A DNA stretch of 64,000 nucleotides. Origin: Mesorhizobium sophorae (lineage in GTDB: Bacteria; Pseudomonadota; Alphaproteobacteria; Rhizobiales; Rhizobiaceae). The translations under genes and the position numbers were made by a program. The stretch's first letter is position 1; each line of letters begins with the position of its first letter. The stretch lies in assembly GCF_002270415.1 (NCBI RefSeq), contig NZ_NNRI01000022.1:124001-188000 (forward strand), read 5' to 3'. The notes beneath the pieces were generated by a model that saw only the letters and a program-made list of their open reading frames with translations, had not been told where the DNA came from and did not search any database. This document shows positions 23,636 through 32,766 of this stretch, piece by piece.

Positions 23636-25813
23636 CTACTGAACCACCGCGAAGTGGAATACCTTGCTTGAGTTGACGAAGGAATAGCCACCGCCTCCAT
23701 CGTCGCTGCGTTTATAAACAGGTCCGCAGTCGGGGCGCCCGAACATATTTTCACTCTGCTCGCACAATAGGTCGCCATCGACAAAGACGGTCTCGGTGAG
23801 TAGTCGCGTCGTCGAACGGAACGCGGCCTTGCCGTCCTTTCCGACCTGCAGGATGGCTGGCTGAAGACCGGGCTCAAGTTGACCTTGCAACGTATGGCCA
23901 AGGACAAGGGAGTTAATCTCGCCTCCCTTCAACTGGTCGTGTTGGTCGGCGATGAAGGCGAACGGCCATTCGGGCAAGCCCGCCTGCTGCAGCGCGTCAA
24001 TGATGAGAGCCGAATCCCGGGGGTTACGATATTGGACACCGTTGAGCCGCAATGCCGACAATGAATCGTACCCCGGTGTCGACATGGAACTTAGTCCCTC
24101 GGCGATCGCCGCCCTCGCATCCGGCAAGCGGCCGGCGCGGACGTAGGCGGCAGCGAGGGTAATTCTGAAATCTCCGACCGACGGCGCATCGTCTCGCGTG
24201 CGTTCGAGCGCCTCGATCGCCTTCTCGTTGCTGCCCTGGACAAGAAAGACCAGACCGGCAATTTGCCGGTTGATGGCCGAAAGGTTGGGATCGAGCCTGA
24301 GCGCTGTCTCGACCGCTGCGGCTGCCTCGGCATGATTGCCGGCGAACAGTTGCACGTATCCTAGAGCTATTTGCGTCTCCGCATCGCCGGGGCCGAGTGC
24401 GACGGCTCGCTCGGCCGAAGCGATGGCTTCCTCGTAGCGGCGATCCACGACCTGCATGATGCCAAGAATCGCATAAGGCGACGAAAGGTCCGGGTCGAGT
24501 TGCAGCGCACGGCTTGCCTTCTCATAGGCGCGCTTGCGCGCGGGCGCGCTCTGCATGATGTCGTTGAACGATTCGCGCCAGATATAGACTGTCGTGCTTG
24601 CATCCGCCGCGAAGGCTTCGGCAAAAGCGGGGTCAAGCTCCTCCGCCTTGTCGTAGAGCGGAAGCGACTCCCGCAGCCCGGCCCGTCCGCCGGTGCGTGC
24701 CGCCTGCTCGGCTCTGAGATAGTAGTCGTAGGCCTCTAGATCTTCTGTCGGCGGACGCGCCATCCGCTCGCTTTCCACCGTTGATGGTTGCAAGCCGAGC
24801 GCCTTGGCGATTTCCCGGCTCATCTCATCCTGGACGCCAAACACGCCGGCCATACCGCGATCGAACCGGTTGGCCCACAGATTGTCGCCCGTTGCCGTAT
24901 CGATGAGCTGGGCATTGAGGCGGATTTGCTCGCCGGTGCGGCGGACGCTCCCCTCGACAACGAAGCGGACGCCAAGGTCGCGCGCGACTTCTGCCAGCGC
25001 TGCAGGCTTGTCCTTGTAGGCGAACACCGAATTGCGCGCGATGACGTCCAGACCGGAAAGCTTGGTGAGGTCGGTGATCAGATCTTCGGTGATGCCGTCA
25101 GCGAAATAGTCCTGGCCTGGATCGCCGCCGAGGTTTGCAAATGGCAGCACGGCAACCGATGGCCGCGATGGCACCGAGAACTTCTGCCACGCAAAAATGC
25201 CGGCAATCGCGGCAATCGCCAGGACGGCGGCGCCAGCCAGGATCATGACACGCAGGCCCGGCCGGTGGGGCGCGGCCGTGACCTTTCCCGATGCCGCGGG
25301 ATCGAGCAAGAGTCGATAGGCGCGCACCGGATCGGCGATATTCTTGAGGCGCTGCTCTCCCAGACTGGCAAAGCCTACGTCCACCTTGTGGACGGCATGA
25401 TCGAATGCGGTTCCGGAGATGCAGACTCCGCCTGGCTCGGCCATAGCCTCGAGGCGAGCGGCGATGTTCACGCCATCTCCGTAGATATCGTTTTCGTCCA
25501 CGATGACGTCGCCGAGATTGACGCCGATGCGAAACCGGATCTGCCGGGCATCAGTGGTGCCCTTGTTGCGCTCTGCCATTCGGCGCTGGATCACGGAAGC
25601 GCAATGGACGGCATCGACGACACTCGCGAACTCGACGAGCGCGCCGTCGCCCATGAGCTTGATGATTCGGCCGTGGAATTCCTCGATCGCGGGGTCGACC
25701 AGTTCGCGACGGCAACCCTTCAATCGTTCGAGTGTGCCTACCTCGTCCTCACCCATGAGGCGGCTGTAGCCAACCACATCGGCAGCAAGTATCGCGGTAA
25801 GCCTTCGCTCCAT
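23636..25813 (-). CDS. Class III adenylate cyclase with membrane helix and TPRs
   Basis: 725 residues. The N-terminal catalytic domain (1-170) has AILAADVVGYSRLM with a metal Asp, IIKLMGDGALVEF, and DIYGDGVNIAARLE with the transition-state Asn and Arg, so it looks active and likely makes cAMP. A single membrane helix (about 197-215) follows. Then comes a TolB/FlgO-like region (VAVLPFANLGGDPGQDYFADGIT, VRFVVEGSVRRTGEQIRLNAQLID), and the rest is TPR-type repeats. This architecture is abundant in rhizobia, often in many copies. No partner is evident beyond the convergent YHS gene. Confidence 0.88.
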   Translation of the reverse strand: MERRLTAILAADVVGYSRLMGEDEVGTLERLKGCRRELVDPAIEEFHGRIIKLMGDGALVEFASVVDAVHCASVIQRRMAERNKGTTDARQIRFRIGVNLGDVIVDENDIYGDGVNIAARLEAMAEPGGVCISGTAFDHAVHKVDVGFASLGEQRLKNIADPVRAYRLLLDPAASGKVTAAPHRPGLRVMILAGAAVLAIAAIAGIFAWQKFSVPSRPSVAVLPFANLGGDPGQDYFADGITEDLITDLTKLSGLDVIARNSVFAYKDKPAALAEVARDLGVRFVVEGSVRRTGEQIRLNAQLIDTATGDNLWANRFDRGMAGVFGVQDEMSREIAKALGLQPSTVESERMARPPTEDLEAYDYYLRAEQAARTGGRAGLRESLPLYDKAEELDPAFAEAFAADASTTVYIWRESFNDIMQSAPARKRAYEKASRALQLDPDLSSPYAILGIMQVVDRRYEEAIASAERAVALGPGDAETQIALGYVQLFAGNHAEAAAAVETALRLDPNLSAINRQIAGLVFLVQGSNEKAIEALERTRDDAPSVGDFRITLAAAYVRAGRLPDARAAIAEGLSSMSTPGYDSLSALRLNGVQYRNPRDSALIIDALQQAGLPEWPFAFIADQHDQLKGGEINSLVLGHTLQGQLEPGLQPAILQVGKDGKAAFRSTTRLLTETVFVDGDLLCEQSENMFGRPDCGPVYKRSDDGGGGYSFVNSSKVFHFAVVQ

Positions 25814-26123
25814 ACTTGCCTGCGCCCTCCCCGGTCGATCAAGCGGCTTCGCTGCAGCCTATTCTAGTCCCACGTCGGACGCGAGCGTCCGCTTAGGTCA
25901 ACAGCGCCGACTTGGCTGAGTGTCCGCTTTGGAGACACCGAAATGCGGTGGGAATGACCAGATCGGGTCAGCTCACGACATCGGACCTTGGAGGTGCAAC
26001 GTCCGCCATCGCTCTTCCCCACACAACAAATGGACGGCGCACTGCGGTCATCTGAGAACTAGAGGCGGATGGCCGCTTCTGTTTGCCCGTTCTGGCAGAT
26101 GAGCCGAATGGCAGCTTTCCACC
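25814..26123. other. Intergenic region before the IS30 element
   Basis: About 310 bases with no gene or clear repeat. The part nearest 25813 presumably holds the cyclase promoter; I see no strong consensus boxes. Confidence 0.4.
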
Positions 26124-27344
26124 GGTGAGTTCAACTGGTCACCGCAACACCTTCTGTAGCCTATCGGCCGGCGTTTCGAAGTCCAGGATTTTTCGGGGGC
26201 GCTGATTGAGCCGCAGAGCGACGGCGTTGAGTTGGGCCTGGGAGACACGGGAGAGGTTGGTTGCTCTCGGGAAGTACTGCCTGAGCAGACCGTTGGTATT
26301 TTCGTTGGTGCCGCGCTGCCAGGGACTGCGCGGATCGCAGAAGTAGACCTGTAGATCGGTTGCAACGGTGAAGCTCCTGTGACGAGCCATCTCCTTGCCC
26401 TGGTCCCATGTCAACGAGCGCCGCAGCTCTTCGGGCAATGTGCCGATCTGCTTGGCGAGGGCCGCCACGACGGTGGCCGAGTCCCTTCTCGTCAACTTCA
26501 CAAGCATCGTGAACCGGCTGTGTCGTTCGACGAGGGTGGCGATGTTCGTGTCGTTCGCACCGGTGAGCAGATCACCCTCCCAATGGCCTGGGATAGCTCG
26601 ATCCTCAGCCTCAGCGGGACGCTCGCGGATGGAGACCATATCGAGTATCTGCCCTTGCCCCGTCCGGCGCTGTGCACCTTTGGCGAGGCGCATCTGCCGT
26701 TTGGTGCGCAGATGTGCCGTCAGTTCCTTCTTGAGTACCCCTCGCGACTGGATGAATAGACTGCGATAGATTGCTTCATGAGATATCCGCATGCTTGGAT
26801 CGCCCGGGTACTCTCGCCTCAACCAGCCCGCTATTTGCTCCGGCGACCACTGTAGCGCCAGCTTTTGCGCGACCCGCCATCGTAGCCGTCCAGAGCATGC
26901 AAGGCGACACTGCTTCGGGCGTAGCGCGCGCTCCCAAGCCTGCTTGTCAGCCCGAGTTGCACGGTAAGTTCGCGTACCTCCATTGCGCGTGATCTCCCGA
27001 CATATTGTCGATGGCGCGCGCCCAAGACTTCTGGCAATGGCGCGTATCGCAAGACCCGCCGCGATCCCCCGAGAGATCTCTTCTCGCTCCGCCAGTCCAA
27101 GCGCCCAAGCCGCTCTACGCCTTGCTGACGGAGCAATGCCGCCATGTAGGGATACGATCCGCTGCACGCCGGTTTTGTTCCTGCGGTCCAATGCCCGCGA
27201 GATCGACGAAATGCTTTGGCCTTGCTTCCATCGCTCCCAAAGCTCGGCCTTCTGCGCTGATGTAAACCAGACCCGTGACGTCACCATGCGACACCTCCTC
27301 ATCCTCTCAGACTAAAGGTGTTGCCACGATCGGTTGAACCCACC
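26124..27344 (-). mobile_element. IS30-family insertion sequence
   Basis: The ends form a 30-base imperfect inverted repeat with six mismatches. The left end reads GGTGAGTTCAAC(...)GCAACACCTT, and the right end is its complement beginning AAGGTGTTGC at 27315. The transposase fills the interior and its stop lies inside the left repeat. No flanking target duplication is obvious. Confidence 0.8.
26139..27287 (-). CDS. IS30-family transposase
   Basis: 382 residues from the ATG at 27287, which follows GAGGAGGTG; the ATG at 27302 overlaps that ribosome site. N-terminal helix-turn-helix regions (QSISSISRALDR and LAIRAIARSLGRAPSTICRE) precede an rve/DDE domain with Asp in GHWEGDLLTG, Asp in LTWDQGKEM and Glu in GTNENTNGLLRQYFP. 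Other IS30 signatures are WSPEQIAGWLRREYP, ISHEAIYRSLF and LNQRPRKILDFETP. The reading frame is intact, so the element may still be active. Confidence 0.93.
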   Translation of the reverse strand: MVTSRVWFTSAQKAELWERWKQGQSISSISRALDRRNKTGVQRIVSLHGGIAPSARRRAAWALGLAEREEISRGIAAGLAIRAIARSLGRAPSTICREITRNGGTRTYRATRADKQAWERALRPKQCRLACSGRLRWRVAQKLALQWSPEQIAGWLRREYPGDPSMRISHEAIYRSLFIQSRGVLKKELTAHLRTKRQMRLAKGAQRRTGQGQILDMVSIRERPAEAEDRAIPGHWEGDLLTGANDTNIATLVERHSRFTMLVKLTRRDSATVVAALAKQIGTLPEELRRSLTWDQGKEMARHRSFTVATDLQVYFCDPRSPWQRGTNENTNGLLRQYFPRATNLSRVSQAQLNAVALRLNQRPRKILDFETPADRLQKVLR

Positions 27345-27510
27345 ACCTATTTCGCGCACGTCCTTTCAGTGCCGCCTTCTGTCGAGGGTAAGCTTACCAA
27401 GCTGAATATCTGCAGCGGGCTTTTTAGGAATAACAGCGCAGTACTGACAGGCGCAGTGACACGGCACTATCGATCTCAGGAAAAATTTCATATAAATATC
27501 AAATAGTTAA

Positions 27511-27584
27511 TGGAGCGGGTAGCGGGAATCGAACCCGCATATTCAGCTTGGAAGGCTGCTGCTCTACCACTGAGCTATACCCGC
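27511..27584 (-). tRNA. tRNA-Gly (UCC)
   Basis: Minus strand: acceptor GCGGGTA/TACCCGC, anticodon loop CTTCCAA with anticodon TCC, T-arm GCGGG-TTCGATT-CCCGC, encoded CCA. Its 3' half is duplicated at 22033-22079. Confidence 0.95.
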
Positions 27585-27673
27585 GCCTTGCACTGAAGTA
27601 CCGGATTCCCCCGAAAAGCGCCATGCACTTTTCGGTCCGATGCTTTCGCGTTTCAGGGCTTCCGGGCCGGCAG

Positions 27674-27758
27674 TGGTGGAGAGGGTTGGATTCGAACCAA
27701 CGTAGGCTAAGCCAACGGATTTACAGTCCGTCCCCTTTAACCACTCGGGCACCTCTCC
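27674..27758 (-). tRNA. tRNA-Tyr (GUA)
   Basis: Minus strand: acceptor GGAGAGG/CCTCTCC, anticodon stem ACGGA with loop CTGTAAA (anticodon GTA), a long class II variable arm, T-loop TTCGAAT and encoded CCA. It lies 89 bases upstream of tRNA-Gly, a common bacterial pairing. Confidence 0.96.
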
Positions 27759-27956
27759 AGTTCTGCCGCCGGAGCCATGCAACGAGGCATTCACGCCAAT
27801 CCGGACCCGAGTTAGTCTTCTCCGAAACCAGCGCAGCGCCTTATGGCGGCAAGGCCATTGGGTGTCAACCGCGCAACCGGCGTTTTTCGATGTTGTTCGC
27901 CGGCTGCGGCGACGAGCCATATCCTTGGCCTGAGGAGACGGCTATAGAAGCCGGCC

Positions 27957-28805
27957 ATGAGCGACAAAACCAACACCCCGAAAGACACCCACTACGCCAA
28001 GTTGCGGCGCGCCTATCGCGACGAGAAAAGCGGCGGCGCGCCGGCGTTCAGGCCCCGGCAGCCGGTTCCGCCAGGCGAACATGCCGCGGACGGCCTGGTG
28101 CGGCTCTATGGCCTGCACACGGTGCGAGCGGCGCTCGACAATCCGCGCCGCAGGATCAGAAGGATGCTGGTCACGCGCAATGCGGCCGAACGCCTGGAAA
28201 TCGCCGATCTCGCCGCCCTGCCTTTCAAGGCGGAACTGGTCGAACCCAGGGACATCGACAAGATCACCGGCTCGGACGCCGTGCATCAGGGCGTGTTGAT
28301 CGAGGCCGAACCGCTGAAGCCGATGCGGCTTGATGCACTAGGCGATGCCAGGCTGGTGCTGGTGCTCGACCAGGTCACCGATCCGCACAATGTCGGCGCC
28401 ATCCTGCGCTCGGCGGTCGCCTTCGGCGCCGGCGCGCTGATCACCACGGCGCGCCACAGCCCGCAGGAATCGGGCGTGCTGGCGAAATCGGCCTCCGGCG
28501 CGCTGGAGCATATCGACCAGATCGAGGTGAAGAACCTGGCCGACGCGCTCGGCCAGTTGCACGAGGCCGGGTTCCAGACCATCGGCCTTGATTCGGACGG
28601 GCCGGCGGAACTCGAAACCAGTTTTGCCGGTGACAGAATAGCGCTGGTGCTCGGCGCCGAGGGCAAGGGCCTGCGCCAGAAGACACGCGAGACGGTGACG
28701 ACGCTGGCGCGGCTCGACATGCCCGGCGCCATCCGGTCGCTCAATGTGTCGAACGCCGCGGCCATCAGCCTCTATGCGGCGCGGGCTTTCTTGAAGCGCG
28801 GCTGA
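27957..28805 (+). CDS. rlmB: 23S rRNA 2'-O-ribose methyltransferase RlmB (SpoU family)
   Basis: 282 residues with the TrmH/SpoU layout. After a variable basic N-terminus comes a substrate-binding domain (LYGLHTVRAALDNPRR, AVHQGVLIEA), then the knotted methyltransferase fold with motif 1 LVLDQVTDPHNVGAILRSAVAFG, motif 2 LVLGAEGKGLR and motif 3 IRSLNVSNAAAISLYAA. RlmB methylates G2251 of 23S rRNA (E. coli numbering) using S-adenosylmethionine. The gene diverges from the tRNA-Tyr/Gly pair and ends before a strong hairpin. Confidence 0.93.
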   Translation: MSDKTNTPKDTHYAKLRRAYRDEKSGGAPAFRPRQPVPPGEHAADGLVRLYGLHTVRAALDNPRRRIRRMLVTRNAAERLEIADLAALPFKAELVEPRDIDKITGSDAVHQGVLIEAEPLKPMRLDALGDARLVLVLDQVTDPHNVGAILRSAVAFGAGALITTARHSPQESGVLAKSASGALEHIDQIEVKNLADALGQLHEAGFQTIGLDSDGPAELETSFAGDRIALVLGAEGKGLRQKTRETVTTLARLDMPGAIRSLNVSNAAAISLYAARAFLKRG

Positions 28806-28835
28806 GCCTCACGCCAAACATCTCGAAATGCGAAA

Positions 28836-28864
28836 CGGGCTCCGGCGACAGACGCAGGAGCCCG
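28836..28864. terminator. Hairpin between convergent rlmB and glxR
   Basis: CGGGCTCC and GGAGCCCG form an 8-bp stem with a 13-base loop. It lies between two converging genes and probably terminates both; only a short T stretch (GCTCTTC) follows. Confidence 0.55.
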
Positions 28865-28919
28865 CTCTTCGACAGGCACGAGTTGGCGGCTTGGGAACGT
28901 TGCGCCGCCCTCTCCTGAC

Positions 28920-29837
28920 CTATGCTGCTTTGCCTTTGACGTCGGCTGCGTTGCCGCCCACCTCGAAATTGGCCATCCGCTCAAGCGCCCTGACCAGCGC
29001 CGAGTGATCCTCCCTGGCGCCGCCATTGGCGGCGCAGGAATTGAACAGCTGCTGCGTGGTCGAGGTGTTGGGCAGCGACACGCCGAGTGCTTTTGCCCCT
29101 TCCAGCGCCAGGTTGAGGTCCTTCTGGTGCAGCTCGATGCGGAAGCCCGGCGCGAAGGTGCGCTTGACCATGCGTTCGCCATGCACTTCGAGAATGCGCG
29201 AGGCCGCCAGCCCGCCCATCAGCGCTTGCCTGACCTTGGCCGGGTCGGCACCGGCTTTCGATGCAAAAACAAGCGCTTCGGCGACCGCTTCAATGGTCAG
29301 CGCGACAACGATCTGGTTCGCCACCTTGGTGGTCTGGCCGACGCCGTTCGGCCCGACCAGGGTGATGTTCTTGCCCATCTTCTCGAACACCGGCCTGGCG
29401 CGCTCGAACGCCTTGTCCTCGCCGCCGACCATGATGGTCAGCGACGCCGCCTTGGCGCCGACTTCGCCGCCCGAAACCGGCGCATCGAGATAGTCGCAGC
29501 CCAACTCATTGATCTTTTTCGCAAACACCTTGGTTTCGATCGGCGAGATCGAGCTCATGTCGATCACCAGCTTGCCCTTGGTCAGGCCGGACGCGACACC
29601 GTTGTCGCCGAACAGCACATCGGCGACCTGTGGGGTGTCAGGCACCATGGTGATGATGATATCTGCCGCCTTCGCCACGGCGGCATGGCCGGAGACTGAC
29701 TCCAGTCCCTTGGCGACGAGGTCAGCCGGCGGCTTCGAGCGATGGTCGCTGGAGATGACCGTATAGCCAGCATCCAGCAGATGCCCCGCCATCGGCGCGC
29801 CCATGATGCCGAGGCCGATGAAACCGATGGTTTCCAT
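28920..29837 (-). CDS. glxR: 2-hydroxy-3-oxopropionate (tartronate semialdehyde) reductase
   Basis: 305 residues from the ATG at 29837, preceded by ACGGAGGACC. Opening METIGFIGLGIMGAPMAGHL is the NAD(P)-binding motif of 3-hydroxyisobutyrate dehydrogenase-like enzymes; DAPVSGGEVGAKAASLTIMVGG is the substrate loop and VGPNGVGQTTKVANQI carries the catalytic Lys. It reduces tartronate semialdehyde to glycerate, the third step after Gcl and Hyi, which lie immediately upstream in the same direction. Three-gene order and identity support the glyoxylate-to-glycerate route. Confidence 0.9.
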   Translation of the reverse strand: METIGFIGLGIMGAPMAGHLLDAGYTVISSDHRSKPPADLVAKGLESVSGHAAVAKAADIIITMVPDTPQVADVLFGDNGVASGLTKGKLVIDMSSISPIETKVFAKKINELGCDYLDAPVSGGEVGAKAASLTIMVGGEDKAFERARPVFEKMGKNITLVGPNGVGQTTKVANQIVVALTIEAVAEALVFASKAGADPAKVRQALMGGLAASRILEVHGERMVKRTFAPGFRIELHQKDLNLALEGAKALGVSLPNTSTTQQLFNSCAANGGAREDHSALVRALERMANFEVGGNAADVKGKAA

Positions 29838-29884
29838 TGTGGTCCTCCGTCGTATGTCTTTGTCGAGGCTGCGTTCCTTCGCGC

Positions 29885-29935
29885 CCCCCTCTGGCCTGCC
29901 GGCCATCTCCCCCACGGGTGGGGAGATTGGCAGCT
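29885..29935. repeat. Intergenic palindromic repeat between glxR and hyi
   Basis: GGCCTGCCGGCC is followed by ATCTCCCCCAC/GTGGGGAGAT. The wording resembles dispersed intergenic repeats of Mesorhizobium and relatives (recalled, not searched). It sits inside the operon and could trim or stabilise the transcript. Confidence 0.55.
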
Positions 29936-29948
29936 TCAGCGTCGGCAG

Positions 29949-30746
29949 CTAAGCCGCCGCACTTCCCTGTCCGGCCAACTCCCTGAACCAATCCAGCCCA
30001 GCCTCCGTGCCGGCCTTCGGCTTGTATTCCGCGCCGATCCAGCCGGAATAGCCGATACCGTCGATATGCTCGTAGAGGAAGGGATAGTTGATCTCGCCCG
30101 TCCCCGGCTCGTGACGGCCGGGATTGTCCGCAAGCTGGATATGCGCGATGCGGCCGAGGTTTGCCTCGATGTTACGGGCGAGATCCCCCTCCATGATCTG
30201 CATGTGATAGATGTCGTATTGCAGGAACAGGTTCTTCGAACCGATACGGTCGATCAGCGCCAGCGCCTGGTCGGAGTAGTTGAGGAAGAAGCCGGGAATA
30301 TCGCGGGTGTTGATCGGCTCGATCAGCAGCCGGATGCCGGCCTGCTCCAGCTTTTCCGCCGCAAAGGCGAGGTTTTCGGCAAAGACGTCCTCCAGCACCT
30401 TACGGTCGGCGCCCGCGGGCGCAATGCCGGCAAGGCAATTGACCTGTTGGCAGCCGAGCGCCTGCGCATAGTTGATCGCCTTGGCGATGCCCTGGCGGAA
30501 TTCCGGCACGCGATCCGGCAGCACGGCAATGCCTCGCTCGCCCTTGCCCCAATCGCCTAGCGGCAGATTGAACAGTACCTGCGTCAGGCCGTTTTTCTTT
30601 AGCCGGGCGGCGACCACCTCAGGCGCGTGATCGTAGGGGCCGATATATTCGACGCCCTTGAAGCCCGCGCGGGCAGCTGCGTCAAAACGGTCGAGGAACT
30701 CATGCTCGCCAAAGAGCATGGAAAGATTGGCTGAGAAACGCGGCAT
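29949..30746 (-). CDS. hyi: Hydroxypyruvate isomerase
   Basis: 265 residues of the xylose-isomerase-like TIM-barrel family. Diagnostic text: MPRFSANLSMLFGEHEFLDRF, GVEYIGPYDHAPE, NLPLGDWGKGERGIAVLP, LLIEPINTRDIPGFFLN, LQYDIYHMQIMEGDL, GRIAHIQLADNPGRHEPGTGEINYP. The Glu, Asp, His and Glu metal or catalytic positions are present. It interconverts hydroxypyruvate and tartronate semialdehyde. It is 25 bases downstream of gcl and upstream of glxR. Confidence 0.93.
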   Translation of the reverse strand: MPRFSANLSMLFGEHEFLDRFDAAARAGFKGVEYIGPYDHAPEVVAARLKKNGLTQVLFNLPLGDWGKGERGIAVLPDRVPEFRQGIAKAINYAQALGCQQVNCLAGIAPAGADRKVLEDVFAENLAFAAEKLEQAGIRLLIEPINTRDIPGFFLNYSDQALALIDRIGSKNLFLQYDIYHMQIMEGDLARNIEANLGRIAHIQLADNPGRHEPGTGEINYPFLYEHIDGIGYSGWIGAEYKPKAGTEAGLDWFRELAGQGSAAA

Positions 30747-30771
30747 TTCTTTTTTCTCCCTTTCCGCTGAT

Positions 30772-32553
30772 CTAATCCAGCATCACGATCGCCGTCGGTG
30801 CGTCTTCCTGATGTTCGGCAAGGTCTTCGAATTCGGTGATCTTGTCGATCTCGGTGCCCATGGAGATGTTGGTGACGCGCTCGAGGATGAATTCGAGCAC
30901 GACCGGAACCTGGTGTTCTTTCATCAGCCGCTGCGCTTCCTTGAAAGCGGCTGCGAATTCCTCGGGCTTGCGCACCCTGACCGCCTTGCAGCCCATCGCC
31001 TCGGCAACGGCAACGTGGTCGACGCCATAGCCGGCCTCGGGATCGCCCGAGCGGTTGATGTTCTCGAAGGCGAGATTGACTTCGAAATCCATCGAGAAGC
31101 CGCGCTGCGCCTGTCGGATCAGCCCGAGATAGGCGTTGTTCACCACGACATGGAGATAGGGCAGCTTGTGCTGCGCACCGACCGCCAGTTCCTCGATCAT
31201 GAACTGGAAATCATAGTCACCCGACAGCGCCACGATGGTGCGGTCGGGATCGGCGGCGCGAACGCCAAGGGCTGCCGGCAAGGTCCAGCCGAGCGGGCCG
31301 GCCTGGCCGCAATTGATCCAGTTGCGCGGCTTGTAGACATGCAGGAACTGCGCGCCGGCGATCTGCGACAGGCCGATCGTGGTGACATAGGTGACGTCGC
31401 GGCCGAACGCCTTGTTCATCTCCTCGTAGACACGCTGTGGCTTGAGCGGCACCTGGTCGAAATGCGTCTTGCGCTTCATCGTCTTCTTGCGGCCCTGGCA
31501 CTCCTTCGCCCAGCCCGACCAATCGCGCAGCTTGCCCGCCGTCTTCCACTCCGTGGCGACGTCGAGCAGCACCTTCAGCGCGGCGCCCGCATCCGAGACG
31601 ACGCCGAGATCCGGCGCGAAAACACGACCGATCTGCGTCGGCTCGATGTCGACATGGATGAACTTCTTGCCCTTGGTGTAGACGTCGACCGACCCGGTGT
31701 GGCGGTTGGCCCAGCGGTTGCCGATGCCGAAGACGAAATCGGCCTCCAGCATCGTCGCATTGCCGTAGCGGTGCGACGTCTGCAGCCCGCACATGCCGGC
31801 CATCAGCCGGTGGTCGTCGGGGATGGCGCCCCAGCCCATCAAGGTCGGGATGACCGGCACGCCTGAAATCTCGGCGAATTCGATGAGCAGATCCGATGCA
31901 TCGGCGTTGATGATGCCGCCGCCGGCGACGATCAGCGGCTTTTCGGCCGCGTTGAGCATCGCCAGCGCCTTTTCGGCCTGCGCGCGCGTCATTGCCGGCT
32001 TGAACGGCGTCAACGGCTCATAGGCATCGATGTCGAACTCGATCTCGGCCAACTGCACGTCGACCGGCAGGTCGATCAGCACCGGCCCCGGCCGCGACGA
32101 ACGCATCAGGTGGAATGCCTTCTGCAGCGTCATCGGCACCAGATAGGGCTCCATGACGGTGACCGCCCATTTGGCGACCGGCGCGGCGATGGCGGCGATG
32201 TCGACCGCCTGGAAATCCTCCTTGTTCAGCCGCGCACGCGGCGCCTGGCCGGTGATGCACAGGATCGGGATGGAATCCGCGGCGGCCGAATAGAGCCCGG
32301 TGATCATATCGGTACCGGCCGGACCCGAGGTGCCGATGCACAGACCAATATTGCCAGCCTTGGCGCGGGTAAAACCTTCCGCCATATGCGAGGCGCCCTC
32401 GACGTGGCGGGCAAGGACATGGCGGATCGTTCCCCTCGCCTTCATGGCCGAGTAGAATGGGTTGATCGCCGCGCCCGGCACGCCGAAAGCGCAGGAAATA
32501 CCTTCCTTCTCAAGAACGAGAACCGCAGCATCGACAGCGCGCATCCTGGCCAT
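30772..32553 (-). CDS. gcl: Glyoxylate carboligase
   Basis: 593 residues from the ATG at 32553, with GGAGGGC upstream; this gives the family opening MARMRAVDAAVLVLEKEGIS. Thiamine-diphosphate enzyme domains are complete: an N-terminal pyrimidine-binding domain with VEGASHMAEGFTRA (in Gcl a Val replaces the usual catalytic Glu, consistent with GVPGAAINPFYSAM here), a central domain, and the C-terminal cofactor motif LSGDYDFQFMIEELAV with NNAYLGLIRQ. It joins two glyoxylates into tartronate semialdehyde and CO2. First gene of the gcl-hyi-glxR operon. Confidence 0.94.
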   Translation of the reverse strand: MARMRAVDAAVLVLEKEGISCAFGVPGAAINPFYSAMKARGTIRHVLARHVEGASHMAEGFTRAKAGNIGLCIGTSGPAGTDMITGLYSAAADSIPILCITGQAPRARLNKEDFQAVDIAAIAAPVAKWAVTVMEPYLVPMTLQKAFHLMRSSRPGPVLIDLPVDVQLAEIEFDIDAYEPLTPFKPAMTRAQAEKALAMLNAAEKPLIVAGGGIINADASDLLIEFAEISGVPVIPTLMGWGAIPDDHRLMAGMCGLQTSHRYGNATMLEADFVFGIGNRWANRHTGSVDVYTKGKKFIHVDIEPTQIGRVFAPDLGVVSDAGAALKVLLDVATEWKTAGKLRDWSGWAKECQGRKKTMKRKTHFDQVPLKPQRVYEEMNKAFGRDVTYVTTIGLSQIAGAQFLHVYKPRNWINCGQAGPLGWTLPAALGVRAADPDRTIVALSGDYDFQFMIEELAVGAQHKLPYLHVVVNNAYLGLIRQAQRGFSMDFEVNLAFENINRSGDPEAGYGVDHVAVAEAMGCKAVRVRKPEEFAAAFKEAQRLMKEHQVPVVLEFILERVTNISMGTEIDKITEFEDLAEHQEDAPTAIVMLD

Positions 32554-32615
32554 TTTCCAGCCCTCCACAGGGTTTGTCATTGTTGGATGGCTGAGAATGT
32601 CACCAAGCCGGCTAT

Positions 32616-32734
32616 TTTTCAATTTTTTCAGAATATTTTTTCATTTCTAACAAACGGCGATTAGATGATGAATTTGACCGGTTTTTCGTTTTCCATCGAT
32701 TTCACAACCTCGCACAATGAAAAACTTTTTCATT
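32616..32734. promoter_or_regulatory. Divergent gcl/iclR control region with A/T palindrome
   Basis: A perfect 9-bp dyad, AATGAAAAA-C-TTTTTCATT, lies at 32716-32734. Three further TTTTTCA half-sites occur between about 32615 and 32646. The region separates the divergent gcl and IclR genes and is markedly AT-rich. It is the likely operator for the IclR protein. Confidence 0.6.
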
Positions 32735-32766
32735 GCCTCTCGCACCGAATTGCAGACAATACGGCC

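Larger units (their letters stand above)
22033..27510. mobile_element. Decayed islet inserted at tRNA-Gly
   Basis: The segment is bounded by the tRNA-Gly fragment (22033-22079) and the intact tRNA-Gly. It holds ankyrin, YHS and adenylate-cyclase genes and an IS30-family element, but no tyrosine integrase survives. The two mismatches between the repeats suggest an old event. The islet interpretation is inferred from the repeat and the contents. Confidence 0.6.

Noticed and set aside
26379..26769. Plus-strand frames across the IS30 transposase
   Set aside because: Antisense to an intact transposase with all DDE motifs.
22033..27510. Whole islet explained as one IS30 composite transposon
   Set aside because: Only one IS30 copy is present; the boundaries are tRNA-Gly repeats instead.
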